In this document: in pieces, positions 1 to 8,509 of the stretch
How positions within the stretch are numbered: the stretch's first letter is position 1
Layout of the letters: each line of letters starts with the position of its first letter
Source of the DNA: JAFEDN01 sp963795715
GTDB lineage: Bacteria; Pseudomonadota; Gammaproteobacteria; Coxiellales; Coxiellaceae
NCBI GenBank assembly: GCA_963795715.1
Contig: CAWCIY010000002.1
Span: forward strand, 1,178,001-1,242,000
Direction: 5' to 3'
Length of the DNA stretch: 64,000 bases
Notes under the pieces: model-generated
Seen by the model: the letters and a program-made list of their open reading frames with translations, nothing else
Told to the model about the DNA's origin: nothing
The model's database searches: none
Program-made: the position numbers and the translations under genes

Positions 1-444
1 AAAATCTTCTTTTAACTTCTCGGCTCTAGCAACAAAAGTATCCGTCGCTAGTTTTATAGAAGTGTGAAATTCAAAGGAACTAACAGGTTTTTTTTCAAAA
101 TCGTTAAGTTCTTGATGTATTTGTTGTGTAGTCGCTTGAATACCTAAAAAATCTTGGGAATGTCCTTTAAGGCCGTGCAACATGCCAATAAGTGAGACCG
201 CATAAAATTGCAGTTCTTCTTGTTTAGAGGCTTTCAACAGTAAATCTACCATTTCTATTAAAATACTTTCTCCCATTTTACCCAAGGGGAAATCAGAGGA
301 GAAAGAAAATGATTGAAAATATTGCTTAAGGTTTTCTTTTAAGAGTTTATTAAGATTTATCAATTCTTTGGAAGGTTCATTTTTTACTTTAGATTTTGCG
401 TCAAGAACAATGAAAGAAAGAGATGCTATTAACCCCTGATTCAT
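1..444 (-). CDS. Hypothetical protein, C-terminus outside window
   Basis: An open frame of 148 codons runs from an ATG at 444 to the left edge without a stop, so the C-terminus is missing. The protein begins MNQGLIASLSFIVLDAKSK and is predicted to be helical, rich in Lys, Glu, Leu and Ser, with no signal peptide, membrane segment or motif that I recognise. A similar pre-start sequence (CCCCAGTTATTTTTG) also precedes the P450 gene near 25,760, possibly a shared leader. It is transcribed in the same direction as the BPL_N copy upstream of it. Function unknown; being a real gene is supported by the uninterrupted frame and amino-acid composition only. Confidence 0.6.
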   Translation of the reverse strand, partial: MNQGLIASLSFIVLDAKSKVKNEPSKELINLNKLLKENLKQYFQSFSFSSDFPLGKMGESILIEMVDLLLKASKQEELQFYAVSLIGMLHGLKGHSQDFLGIQATTQQIHQELNDFEKKPVSSFEFHTSIKLATDTFVARAEKLKEDF

Positions 445-503
445 ATTTACCCCAGTTATTTTTGTAATTTTGTTACACTGGGCTATATTTTATATTGTAT
501 TTA

Positions 504-1254
504 TTAAGCTAATATTAAATGAGGAAGAGATAATTGATAACTAGGATGTAAAAATATGTCTAATCTTTTTAGAATAGCTGCAAAAAAACTAAGATGAAGC
601 GCCTGATTCTTACTATATTCAATATGGACTCCGGACAGAATGGCCTTTCCAGCGCCAACGATACATTCTACAATAGCTACAGGTTGATCTTGAATGTCAT
701 GATATCTTGCTAAGACCTCTATATTTGCATCAGTGTCATGGCCATGAAAGAAGCAACCGCCATTAAAATATACTTGTAAAAAATATTCGATTTTCTCAAC
801 TGTTTTAAAACTAATAAGAGCTGACTGCGCACCCGATTCATCTTGGTATTGAAATTTTCCCAAACCGTAAGCAGGCCCTTCAGCTATGCCAGAATAAAAA
901 TTGAGTGGGCCGGTGTCATAAATTTCTAAATCATTTCCCCGTTCAAAAATGGTTTGAGCAGCACCGTAATAGCCTCCAGCACATAATCCTAAATATTTAC
1001 CTCCTGAACGGACATATTCGACAATTTTTTGATTACCTCCTGCCGCAAGATTCTGATAATGTGGTCTAGCTCTACCGCCGGGGATCACTAACAAAGCGGT
1101 AGATGCTTCCCAGTTATCATGATTTAGGTAATCGCTGGACGTGCTTGATGCTATATCGAGCGTCCACCACTGCTAATAAACTCTTATAAAGTTCATTTAC
1201 ACTGGTTGCACCGGTGCTTTCAGCATCATTGTCATAAATTAAAATATTAAACAC
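504..1254 (-). pseudogene. BPL_N-type glutamine-amidotransferase-like gene, copy A, frameshifted
   Basis: This is the first of two nearly identical copies (see 3390-4184). The original start would be the GTG at 1254, overlapping the TAG stop of the upstream 146-aa gene by one base, so the two genes form an operon. Relative to copy B, two A residues are missing near 1127, which shifts the frame after about 43 codons; the remaining open frame is 504-1094 (196 aa). The C-terminal part is intact and ends PSYQLSLPHLILA, which is presumably the native C-terminus. The domain is the biotin-protein-ligase N-terminal (BPL_N) class I amidotransferase-like fold, with the GLCAGG nucleophile elbow. The substrate is unknown. 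Confidence 0.8.
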
Positions 1255-1604
1255 TAAATATAGTTGATTACCTCCAGCCTTAAGCTACTGTCTTTTGCAT
1301 TCAACCTTTCAATTAAAGCTTCTAATCTACTTTGTAGAGCGCTTTTGGTTTGACTATTGCCGTTAAATGCAGCCGCAAACCAATTTCGAAATGCTGCAGC
1401 GCCCCCTTCAACAATTCTATTTGAGTGACAACCTGCTGCAATTCCTACAGCGAGCCCTAGCTGTGCCTTTAATATTCTGTAAGCAGCAACAGGATTTTTA
1501 GATTCTGCAGCTGTGGATATTTCGATCGACATCCTCTCAATTAAATCTTTTTTGGTTTGATCTGTGGTCCCGTCGGCGCGAGGAGCAATATTTTTATTAT
1601 ATTC
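534..1604. repeat. Direct duplication, unit 1 (about 1.07 kb)
   Basis: Bases 534-1604 recur in the same orientation at 3462-4534 with only a handful of differences. The unit spans most of the BPL_N gene and most of the 146-aa gene. Differences include a 2-base deletion in this copy near 1127 and several substitutions in the small gene of the other copy. Confidence 0.95.
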
Positions 1605-1694
1605 TGCCTTAATTTCTAAAATCAAATTTGTGGCTAATGAATTGGGATCTTGAATAGTAGTTGACTTGCTTTCAAAAACAGAGAATCTTTTCAT
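1254..1694 (-). CDS. Hypothetical 146-aa protein
   Basis: Small, probably soluble protein starting MKRFSVFESKSTT, with an Ala/Gly-rich hydrophobic middle (AQLGLAVGIAAGCHSN, near residue 80) and a Leu-rich helical C-terminus. I recognise no family. The ATG at 1694 is preceded by AAAGGAGTTAAGGAA, a strong ribosome binding site. Its TAG stop overlaps the GTG start of the BPL_N gene downstream, suggesting translational coupling. A second, truncated and mutated copy lies at 4184-4534. An effector-like or structural role is possible but cannot be argued from the sequence. Confidence 0.6.
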   Translation of the reverse strand: MKRFSVFESKSTTIQDPNSLATNLILEIKAEYNKNIAPRADGTTDQTKKDLIERMSIEISTAAESKNPVAAYRILKAQLGLAVGIAAGCHSNRIVEGGAAAFRNWFAAAFNGNSQTKSALQSRLEALIERLNAKDSSLRLEVINYI

Positions 1695-1784
1695 TTCCTT
1701 AACTCCTTTTGTTAAACAATTCCAAAAATAATAATATTTATAAATTAAGGAAATATTAAAGAATGTAAAAAAGAAGCAGTCCAG

Positions 1785-3025
1785 CTCTGTACTGGACAGC
1801 TTTTCTAAGCATGAACATGCTCCATGGGGTGATCAAGATTAAGAGGTGTCAAAAGTGAAAGGATTTTCCTAAAAATAGGTATTTTTTTAGTAGGTTGAAG
1901 CAGAAGGTCCCTGATACAATCAAGGCCATAACGAAAGAAACTATATTGAGGACGATGACTATCGCGATGCTTTTTAAAGCGAATAGGCCTTTGCTGAGCG
2001 CGCCACTCACCTGTCTTATGAGCCAGGCAAAAACCTAAAGCTAAAATGACCATGAGTTTTTCTATTCTCTCAGGTTTGGTAAGATGGGTATCCTCGAAAC
2101 GAAATCCTCGTCCCTTGAGACTTTGGAAAAGATTTTCGATTTCCCATCTTCGAAGATATATGGCGATGGCATTTTGATGAGATTGATCAGTAGCGACAAC
2201 CATCAGCTCACCTGATTCGGATCGAGACCCCCATAAATATACGTTGACTCCAAAAATCTCTATTTGCATCGGTGCAACACGGTGTTGAAGTGGGTTGACA
2301 TCACGAAATAATCTTTTCACTTTATACAAACGTTTTCCTTTCATTCGAATCACTGAATCCTCTTTAATTCGAATATAAAATGGGATTTTTTTGCTTTTTA
2401 GCCAACTAAAAAAATGACCATTAGCAAATTCTCGATCTGCTAATAATCCTGCAATTTTTATTTCTCCAAAACCCAATAAAAAGCGATTGATGAAATCAAT
2501 TTGTTCTTGAGCATTAGTGGAACCGTCTTTATCCAAAACCTTCCAATAAAGTGGAATAGCCATTCCTTCGTAGCAGATTGAGAGCATAAAAACATTGATA
2601 TTTTTTTTGCCCCAATACCAGTTGGTTCTGTCAATGGCAATATAGATAGATTGCCCGGGTGAAAAAAATAACTTAAATAACCAACGGGCTATGGCGAATA
2701 AATCTATTTCAAAAAATCTCAGAAAACGATAGAGGCGTTTATAGCGAGAATCAATTTGTGCTTTTCCCCCTAAACCTATTGCCAACTCTTGTAAGTTAAC
2801 ATTTCGTACTTTTATCAGAGAAAGAATTGCTTTACTTAAACAATCACGCCTCCATTTATTCCAATTTAATAATTGACCCAGTATAATCATCAACTCGCTG
2901 ATTTGTTCCATTTATATGTCCTTTACTTAATTCAATCTAGGCATATTCTGTTTCAAATCAGCGGCTTATTCAACAATTCTTTTCTGCTTTATAACCCCTC
3001 CTTTTAAAAATTGTCCAGTACAGAG
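1785..3025 (-). mobile_element. Complete IS4-family insertion sequence with target duplication
   Basis: The element is bounded by perfect 14-bp inverted repeats, CTCTGTACTGGACA at 1785-1798 and its complement at 3012-3025. It is flanked by the direct repeat GCAGTCCAG (1776-1784 and 3026-3034), which could extend two bases further because CT follows on both sides; 9-12 bp duplications are usual for IS4-type elements. Length is about 1.24 kb, with a single transposase gene. It landed at the edge of an older relative (3035-3461). Confidence 0.9.
1805..2911 (-). CDS. IS4-family DDE transposase
   Basis: Transposase of the IS at 1785-3025, 368 aa, full length for the family. The catalytic acids are visible: D94 in IAIDRTNW, D159 in LLADREF, and E259 within the IS4 signature Y-x2-R-x3-E-x6-K (Y252, R255, E259, K266). 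The N-terminal helical region (residues 1-85) is the expected DNA-binding part. The frame is intact and the terminal repeats and target duplication are undecayed, so the element could still be active. The ATG at 2911 follows an AAAGGACAT ribosome binding site. Confidence 0.95.
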   Translation of the reverse strand: MEQISELMIILGQLLNWNKWRRDCLSKAILSLIKVRNVNLQELAIGLGGKAQIDSRYKRLYRFLRFFEIDLFAIARWLFKLFFSPGQSIYIAIDRTNWYWGKKNINVFMLSICYEGMAIPLYWKVLDKDGSTNAQEQIDFINRFLLGFGEIKIAGLLADREFANGHFFSWLKSKKIPFYIRIKEDSVIRMKGKRLYKVKRLFRDVNPLQHRVAPMQIEIFGVNVYLWGSRSESGELMVVATDQSHQNAIAIYLRRWEIENLFQSLKGRGFRFEDTHLTKPERIEKLMVILALGFCLAHKTGEWRAQQRPIRFKKHRDSHRPQYSFFRYGLDCIRDLLLQPTKKIPIFRKILSLLTPLNLDHPMEHVHA

Positions 3026-3034
3026 GCAGTCCAG

Positions 3035-3461
3035 CTTTTTACCCCAATACCAATTGGTTCGGTCAATGGCAATATAGACAGACTGCCCGGATGAAAAAAA
3101 TAATTTAAATAACCAGCGACTAATGATAAATAAATCTATTTTGAAATGCCGCAGAAAACGGTAAAGTCGTTTATAGCGTGAACTAATTTGCGCTTTCCCT
3201 CATAGACCCAATGCCAACTCTTGCAAGTTAACATTTCGTACTTTAATCAGGGGGAGAATCGCTTTGCTTAAACAATCCAATCGCCATTTATTCCAATTTA
3301 ATACTTCACCCAGTATAATCATCAATGCGCTGATTTGTTCCATCTTATGTCCTTTTTACTTAAAACTAAAATTAATCAGACATATTTTGTTATAAATCAG
3401 CGCCTTGCTCAACTCCCCCAGTCATACTCTTATTTCCTTTAAAAAAGTGTCCAGTACAAAG
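3035..3461 (-). pseudogene. Remnant of a second IS4-like element (transposase N-terminus)
   Basis: On the minus strand this matches the N-terminal third of the neighbouring IS4 transposase, beginning with an ATG at 3343 and continuing to the region of AIDRTNW, where the sequence is cut off at 3035. An in-frame stop is present in the middle (the GGGKAQ region). The element's outer end, TGTCCAGTACAAAG, survives and abuts the BPL_N copy B. The rest was lost before or when the complete IS inserted beside it. Confidence 0.85.
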
Positions 3462-4184
3462 TTGATAACTAGGATGTAAAAATATGTCTAATCTTTTCAG
3501 AATAGCTGCAAAAAAACTAAGATGAAGCGCCTGATTCTTACTATATTCAATATGGACTCCGGACAGAATGGCCTTTCCAGCGCCAACGATACATTCTACA
3601 ATAGCTACAGGTTGATCTTGAATGTCATGATATCTTGCTAAGACCTCTATATTTGCATCAGTGTCATGGCCATGAAAGAAGCAACCGCCATTAAAATATA
3701 CTTGTAAAAAATATTCGATTTTCTCAACTGTTTTAAAACTAATAAGAGCTGACTGCGCACCCGATTCATCTTGGTATTGAAATTTTCCCAAACCGTAAGC
3801 AGGCCCTTCAGCTATGCCAGAATAAAAATTGAGTGGGCCGGTGTCATAAATTTCTAAATCATTTTCCCGTTCAAAAATGGTTTGAGCAGCACCGTAATAG
3901 CCTCCAGCACATAATCCTAAATATTTACCTCCTAAACGGACATATTCGACAATTTTTTGATTACCTCCTGCCGCAAGATTCTGATAATGTGGCCTAGCTC
4001 TACCGCCGGGGATCACTAACAAAGCGGTAGATGCTTCCCAGTTATCATGATTTAGGTAATCGCTGGAAACGTGCTTGATGCTATATCGAGCGTCCACCAC
4101 TGCTAATAAACTCTTATAAAGTTCATTTACACTGGTTGCACCGGTGCTTTCAGCATCATTGTCATAAATTAAAATATTAAACAC
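3390..4184 (-). CDS. BPL_N-type amidotransferase-like protein, copy B, with foreign C-terminus
   Basis: 264 aa. The domain matches the biotin-protein-ligase N-terminal class of glutamine amidotransferase-like proteins: a Rossmann-like start (NILIYDND), an oxyanion strand (LLVIPGGRARP, residues 55-65) and the nucleophile elbow GLCAGG with Cys92. The GTG start at 4184 overlaps the stop of the truncated gene upstream. The last 24 residues (from CTGHFFKG) are read from the old IS remnant rather than from the native 3' end preserved in copy A. The N-terminus is intact here and broken in copy A. It is possibly a small-molecule ligase or amidase domain protein; no biotin ligase catalytic domain follows, so the name describes the fold only. 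Confidence 0.75.
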   Translation of the reverse strand: MFNILIYDNDAESTGATSVNELYKSLLAVVDARYSIKHVSSDYLNHDNWEASTALLVIPGGRARPHYQNLAAGGNQKIVEYVRLGGKYLGLCAGGYYGAAQTIFERENDLEIYDTGPLNFYSGIAEGPAYGLGKFQYQDESGAQSALISFKTVEKIEYFLQVYFNGGCFFHGHDTDANIEVLARYHDIQDQPVAIVECIVGAGKAILSGVHIEYSKNQALHLSFFAAILKRLDIFLHPSYQLCTGHFFKGNKSMTGGVEQGADL

Positions 4185-4534
4185 TAAATATAGTTGATTA
4201 CCTCCAGCCTTAAGCTACTGTCTTTTGCATTCAACCTTTCAATTAAAGCTTCTAATCTACTTTGTAGAGCGCTTTTGGTTTGACTATTGCCGTTAAATGC
4301 AGCCGCAAACCAATTTCGAAATACTGCAGCGCCCCCTTCAACAATTCTATTTGAGTGACAACCTGCTGCAATTCCTACAGCGAGTTCTAGCTGTGCCTTT
4401 AATATTCTGTAAGCAGCAACAGGATTTTTAGATTCTGCAGCTGTGGATATTTCGATCGACCTCCTCTCAATTCAACCTTTTTTGATTTGATCTGTGGTCC
4501 CGTCGGCGCGAGGAGCAATATTTTTATTATATTC
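3462..4534. repeat. Direct duplication, unit 2
   Basis: Second unit of the duplication. Its left edge is exactly the outer end of a remnant IS4-like element (TGTCCAGTACAAAG at about 3448-3461), and its right edge falls inside the small gene, five bases before the stop of the 551-aa membrane protein gene. Confidence 0.95.
4184..4534 (-). pseudogene. Truncated copy of the 146-aa hypothetical gene
   Basis: Duplicate of 1254-1604. It lacks the first 30 or so codons, being joined at 4534 to the 3' end of the membrane protein gene, and carries several substitutions compared with the intact copy (for example near 4322, 4385, 4460 and 4477). With no start or ribosome binding site it is presumably silent. 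Confidence 0.85.
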
Positions 4535-4539
4535 CCAGA

Positions 4540-6195
4540 TTAAATAAGTATATTCAAAATATCAAATTGGATTACCGAAGCCAATGGCGGTTTCTTCGAA
4601 ATATAGATGTTAAGTGGATGATACCACACCAAAATCAAATTTCCTTCATAAAGATATTCTTCTGCGGGCGATCCGTTTTGAGTTATCAACGCATTTTTGA
4701 TCTGTGTTTTATCATCTTGCAAAATAGAAGGTAAGTATACAAAAAACTTTTTTTGATTAACTGGAACATCTAACACAGTAAACCACAACGCTGAAGTTTG
4801 TGGTCTATTGGGATAAACCATTTCCTGACCAAAAAATTCAATGGGGCGCACACGTATGAAATTATTACTTAAGGCAGTCAGGATATCAGCATACCAATAA
4901 TCGGCATAGCCATATGTTAATTGGTGCGACGTAAGAAAGTTCAAAACATCTTCTTGCCCACTTTTGGGTAAAGAGGGAGGCAGTTTCCATAAAGGAATAA
5001 TGGTAGACGCACCTGAAATAGCATAAGCCAAACCTGCGATCAAGAAAATAGATTTTATTCCTTTAGAAAAACAGCTCCATAATAATTCCGCACCCACAGT
5101 TAAAGTTAAAATCCCAAAAACAAATATATTGATGAAATAACGATTTGATTCAACGTCTGTCGTTGGATTTTTAGACAAGATATAACTCAGAGGCAAAATC
5201 AGCATGGAAAGACCGGCGCTGATAAAAAAGAACCATTGATAGTTTTCTAAAACCACCTTTCGTTTTAACTGAATAAAAATATACGCCAGTAAAATAATCA
5301 AAATACCTAGTGAAGCAACGGAAGACCACACCGCATAAATAGGAAAAAATTGGATGTTGTTTCCTACAGTTCCCCAGAAATAAACTAAAAGTATCTTTAT
5401 TTCATGCCAATTAAAAGAAAAGCGATATTGCACTTTGGTTAAAAAATAAAATAAACCAAAAACTTTACTATACAATAAAACATATATAAAAACCCAGGCC
5501 AGCGCATTACTGGACCATAAATAAAAAAATTGCGTTTTATTTTTTTTATTTGTAGCATTTTTCCAAAGTATCCAGGTGGTAATCAAAAATGGTAGAAGAT
5601 AACAAGGTAAAAACCATGGATCAGAAAAACCAGCGATGATAGAAAATAAAAGCGCTCCTATCAGAGCAGATTTAGACTGGTTTTGTATCCAATAAATGGA
5701 AAATAGCAGGCTCAATAAACCTAAGAGATTAGTGATGTTATGTGTAATCATGAAAGCAATGTAACCATGCTTATAAACAAACTCTCCAGCGCAAATCAAT
5801 AAAAAAGGAACTAATGAAATAGATTTTTTTGCGTTGAGACTCTGGGCGATCAAGCTGCAAACTACTAAATTTAAACCCCAAATACTAAACTCACAAATAA
5901 CTAGAAATAAAGCACTGAATGGGATAAACGAATATAGTAGAGTATGCCAAGGCAATAAAGATAGCAGCCAATTGTCTTGAGTATAACGCCAGCTTTGTAG
6001 GAACTGAAAACCGTACTGCTTCAAGCCACTCCACAACATGAAAGTATCAGCAGCATCTGAATCTACGCGAGTATATTTAATTGTTGCTAATAAATGATGG
6101 TAACTGCAAGCCAAAATCAATAAGATTAGCAGAATTCGACGAGCTAGCTTATAGCTCCGCGCCGAGATCCATTCACTTTGGAAAGTTAGTTCCAT
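4540..6195 (-). CDS. Polytopic inner-membrane protein, possible GT-C type glycosyltransferase
   Basis: 551 aa with about 11-12 hydrophobic segments, starting right after a positively charged N-terminus (LARRILLILLILACSY). The first periplasmic loop has an acidic motif (RVDSDAADT, near residue 45), and the C-terminal 110 residues form a soluble domain. This arrangement resembles GT-C membrane glycosyltransferases, which use an acidic residue in the first loop and lipid-linked sugar donors, but no signature proves it. It could act in cell-envelope polysaccharide or lipid modification. The gene is intact although its stop lies only five bases from the break of the 1.07 kb duplication. No operon partner is evident. 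Confidence 0.65.
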   Translation of the reverse strand: MELTFQSEWISARSYKLARRILLILLILACSYHHLLATIKYTRVDSDAADTFMLWSGLKQYGFQFLQSWRYTQDNWLLSLLPWHTLLYSFIPFSALFLVICEFSIWGLNLVVCSLIAQSLNAKKSISLVPFLLICAGEFVYKHGYIAFMITHNITNLLGLLSLLFSIYWIQNQSKSALIGALLFSIIAGFSDPWFLPCYLLPFLITTWILWKNATNKKNKTQFFYLWSSNALAWVFIYVLLYSKVFGLFYFLTKVQYRFSFNWHEIKILLVYFWGTVGNNIQFFPIYAVWSSVASLGILIILLAYIFIQLKRKVVLENYQWFFFISAGLSMLILPLSYILSKNPTTDVESNRYFINIFVFGILTLTVGAELLWSCFSKGIKSIFLIAGLAYAISGASTIIPLWKLPPSLPKSGQEDVLNFLTSHQLTYGYADYWYADILTALSNNFIRVRPIEFFGQEMVYPNRPQTSALWFTVLDVPVNQKKFFVYLPSILQDDKTQIKNALITQNGSPAEEYLYEGNLILVWYHPLNIYISKKPPLASVIQFDILNILI

Positions 6196-6262
6196 AAATC
6201 ACCTATCCAATTCACACTCGAAATGTGATCGATTTTAGCCTTAGGCTCTGTCACAAAATAAC

Positions 6263-6403
6263 TTGGACATTTAGCGCCCGATAGTCGTTCAGGTTGAGAC
6301 AGTTATTGATTGAGAAATACGAAGGAATAGTACCTCTATTTCGAGTGTTTCTCAATCTATAACTGTCTCAAGACGGACGGCTAGCGGGACGCTAAATGTT
6401 CAA
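6263..6403. repeat. Palindromic intergenic element, copy 1
   Basis: A 141-bp imperfect palindrome with arms of about 70 bases. It shares a core of about 100 bases (from GATAGTCGTTCAG to GTGTTTCTCAA) with the element at 12889-13068, including the loop GGAATAGTACCTCTATTTCG. The outer arms (GGACATTTAGCG and its near-complement) are not shared with the other copy. It lies between the membrane protein gene and map, and supplies the stop codon of map. It has MITE/REP-like structure and no coding capacity. Confidence 0.85.
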
Positions 6404-7161
6404 ATTTTTTCTTCTTGCCTTTGTGTTAAAACTTCATAGCCATTTTTTGTTACTAGAATAGTATGTTCCCACTGGGCTGATAATTTATGATCACGGGTAA
6501 CGACTGTCCAGCCATCTGCAAGGGTTCGTACATGACGCGTACCTAAATTAATCATCGGCTCTATCGTGAAGATCATGCCCTCTTGTAAAACTAAACCCGT
6601 GCCGGATTTCCCCACGTGTTGAACCTGTGGCGCTTCCCACATTTCTCTGCCAATACCATGTCCACCGAATTCTTCCACAACACTATAGCGGTTCTGATGT
6701 GCATGCGAAGAAATCGCTTCGCCGATATCCCCCAAATAAGCACCGGGCCTCACTTTAGCTATCCCCAAATAGAGACATTCTTGAGTGACTGATACCAGAC
6801 GCTGTGCATAAGCCGCGGTTTTGCCTATTAAAAACATTTTACTGGTGTCGCCAATATAACCGTCCTTTTTGACAGTCACATCAATATTAAGAATATCGCC
6901 ATTTTGTAAGGGTTTATGGTCCTGCGGAATGCCATGACAAACCACGTGGTTCACAGAGGTGCAAATACAAGCAGGAAACCCTTGCTGGCCTAAAGTCGAG
7001 GGGATTGCTTGTAAATCTTCAATAATAAAACGGCGGCATATTTGCTCGAGTCGGCCGGTAGTAACTCCAGCCTTCACAAAAGGAGTAATCATTTCCAGCA
7101 CTTCCGCCGCCAACTTTCCTGCTATGCGCATCTTAGCGATCTCTTCTAGGGATTTAATCAT
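6400..7161 (-). CDS. map: Type I methionine aminopeptidase
   Basis: 253 aa, the usual length of the type I enzyme. It removes the N-terminal Met from nascent cytoplasmic proteins with two metal ions. All five metal ligands are visible: D94 (LNIDVTV), D105 (YIGDTSK), H168 (GGHGIGRE), E201 (FTIEPM) and E232 (AQWEHTI); the substrate-contacting His is in VCHGIP (H76). The start at 7161 overlaps the end of the ParD-like gene by eight bases, indicating one transcript. The TGA stop lies in the end of a palindromic element, so the last few residues may have been altered by that insertion. Confidence 0.97.
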   Translation of the reverse strand: MIKSLEEIAKMRIAGKLAAEVLEMITPFVKAGVTTGRLEQICRRFIIEDLQAIPSTLGQQGFPACICTSVNHVVCHGIPQDHKPLQNGDILNIDVTVKKDGYIGDTSKMFLIGKTAAYAQRLVSVTQECLYLGIAKVRPGAYLGDIGEAISSHAHQNRYSVVEEFGGHGIGREMWEAPQVQHVGKSGTGLVLQEGMIFTIEPMINLGTRHVRTLADGWTVVTRDHKLSAQWEHTILVTKNGYEVLTQRQEEKI

Positions 7162-7357
7162 TAATTGTTTGCTCGAATCGTTTTGGATCTTTCAGTAGTA
7201 TTTCCCAGACATCTCGATAAGTCAGTTGCTGATTTTCTTCAATGATTTTTCCAATTCGCATCCAATGCTCCGCTTGAGCATTGATAGACCGGTTGAGAGC
7301 AGATGCTCGCAACCGAGCTATCTCATGCAATTGTTCAGAAATTTTAACGATGCCCAT
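7154..7357 (-). CDS. ParD-like antitoxin-family protein
   Basis: 67 aa. The sequence MGIVKISEQLHEIARLRA with NRSINAQAEHW matches the ParD-like family (a ribbon-helix-helix relative with 'SINAQAEHW' as its hallmark), known in proteobacteria next to map-type genes. The expected role is DNA binding and autoregulation. No ParE-type toxin accompanies it here; instead it overlaps map by eight bases, so it may be a solitary regulator of map. Confidence 0.8.
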   Translation of the reverse strand: MGIVKISEQLHEIARLRASALNRSINAQAEHWMRIGKIIEENQQLTYRDVWEILLKDPKRFEQTIND

Positions 7358-7539
7358 AAACCCACGCTAATATATGAAATGTAGTTTTTTATAGTATCTT
7401 ATATAGCAGGACAATGCAAGAGATCAGTTGCAGTGAATGCAACTGACACGATCAAAGCAGGTCTAGGCGTTAGTATCGCTATCTAGCAATTGAAACCGCT
7501 ATACTGGCATCCTCAGCGGGCATATTCTTACCATGAAAG
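7358..7539. other. Intergenic stretch with a small perfect hairpin
   Basis: No coding sequence is visible. A perfect 8-bp stem with a 5-base loop (CAGTTGCA GTGAA TGCAACTG) lies at 7425-7445. It is not followed by a T run, so it is not a classical terminator; it could be an operator-like site upstream of the ParD-like gene. Confidence 0.4.
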
Positions 7540-7697
7540 ATTTTTTTAGTTTGGGTGGAAATTTGTTACATTCTTTAATAGTTAATCGAGTACCATCGGT
7601 AATTCTACCAGCCGCCATGAGGGATGCCAAACTCAATGGCAGCATCCAAAGCAGCTAAATCTACGCCAGTTTGTCCACCAGAAATTTTTTCAATCAT
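7540..7697 (-). pseudogene. Remnant of a putative molybdenum-carrier family gene
   Basis: From an ATG at 7697 the frame reads 30 codons beginning MIEKISGGQTGVDLAALDAA and ending IPHGGW before a TAG at 7605. This is the conserved N-terminus of the putative molybdenum carrier (MoCo carrier, YpsA/CPP1-like Rossmann) family, which is normally about 150 aa. The following bases in another frame read ITDGTRLTIKEC, resembling the later GGT-A-LT segment of the family, so the gene has suffered an internal deletion. Confidence 0.75.
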
Positions 7698-7726
7698 AAA
7701 ATTTGCTCCCAAAAGTCTTTTTTATT

Positions 7727-7909
7727 ATCCTAAATTCTGCAGTTGCCACCGTAGCGAGAAGACCTAGTGCGCTGAAGATTGAGGCTTTTTTGGGGATTTT
7801 TTCCTGAAGCCGTACTCCCCCGTCCGGTGAAGGGAAAAATTCACAAAAAAGCCTCAAGATTCAGTGCAATAGGTCTTCGCAGTAGAGTGACAACTGCAGA
7901 ATTTAGGAT
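7727..7909. repeat. Large intergenic palindrome of a second type
   Basis: A 183-bp imperfect inverted repeat: ATCCTAAATTCTGCAGTTG at 7727 returns as its complement ending at 7909, and the inner arms (GAAGACCTA, TTGAGGCTTTTTTG) also pair. The centre contains CGTACTCCCCCGTCCGG. It is unrelated in sequence to the palindromes at 6263 and 12889. It sits directly upstream of the DUF6314 gene. Confidence 0.85.
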
Positions 7910-7956
7910 TATGCTACACACCTTAAAACTTTGAAAGTAAGGTTACCAGGAAACGA

Positions 7957-8409
7957 ATGAAACTTGGAAAAATAGTATTTGAGAATTTGAAAGGAACTTG
8001 GAATTTTGAAAGAAAAATTTCTCATGAAGATTTTGTAAAAGGCGCAGTTGTTTTTAAAGAAATAAAACCAGATATTTTAAGTTATTGTGAAACTGGAACA
8101 TGGCAAAAGCGGAATAAAATAATTTCTGTTTTTAGAGACTATTTGTATTGTTATAACTCTAAAACCAATAAAATCGCTATTTTTTTTGCTGAGGAGCCGC
8201 CACGCCTTTTTTACGAACTGAATTTGGTTCCTTTGGAGGAAAAACATTCCGGCTATGCCACTGCAACAGGTGAGCATCTATGCGGAAACGACGTTTATCT
8301 TGCCCATTATGAATTCATCAGCAAAGACCAATTTTCTTTGTTTTATCAGGTAACCGGCCCTAAAAAGAAATATCATCTTCAAACTGATTTTAAAAAAATC
8401 GCTGCCTGA
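7957..8409 (+). CDS. DUF6314 family protein
   Basis: 150 aa. The pattern LKGTWNFERKI near the start, the central FAEEPPRLFYEL and the C-terminal HLCGNDVYLAHYEF ... YQVTGPKKKYHLQT follow the DUF6314 family, small beta-rich (lipocalin-like) proteins of unknown function, usually about 150 aa. It is therefore complete. The start ATG at 7957 is preceded by CCAGGAAACGA, a reasonable ribosome binding site. It stands alone between a palindromic element and a convergent gene. Confidence 0.8.
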   Translation: MKLGKIVFENLKGTWNFERKISHEDFVKGAVVFKEIKPDILSYCETGTWQKRNKIISVFRDYLYCYNSKTNKIAIFFAEEPPRLFYELNLVPLEEKHSGYATATGEHLCGNDVYLAHYEFISKDQFSLFYQVTGPKKKYHLQTDFKKIAA

Positions 8410-8509
8410 TCACATCTAAAGCCCTTCCTTGATGGGCATGCTATTCTCGCCAGCGCCGGCACTATATTCTTACTCCAAACCATTTAGACTCGAAATTTCT
8501 CTTAATCGT

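Noticed and set aside
6959..7198. Plus-strand 79-aa ORF antisense to map
   Set aside because: Shadow of the strongly conserved map gene.
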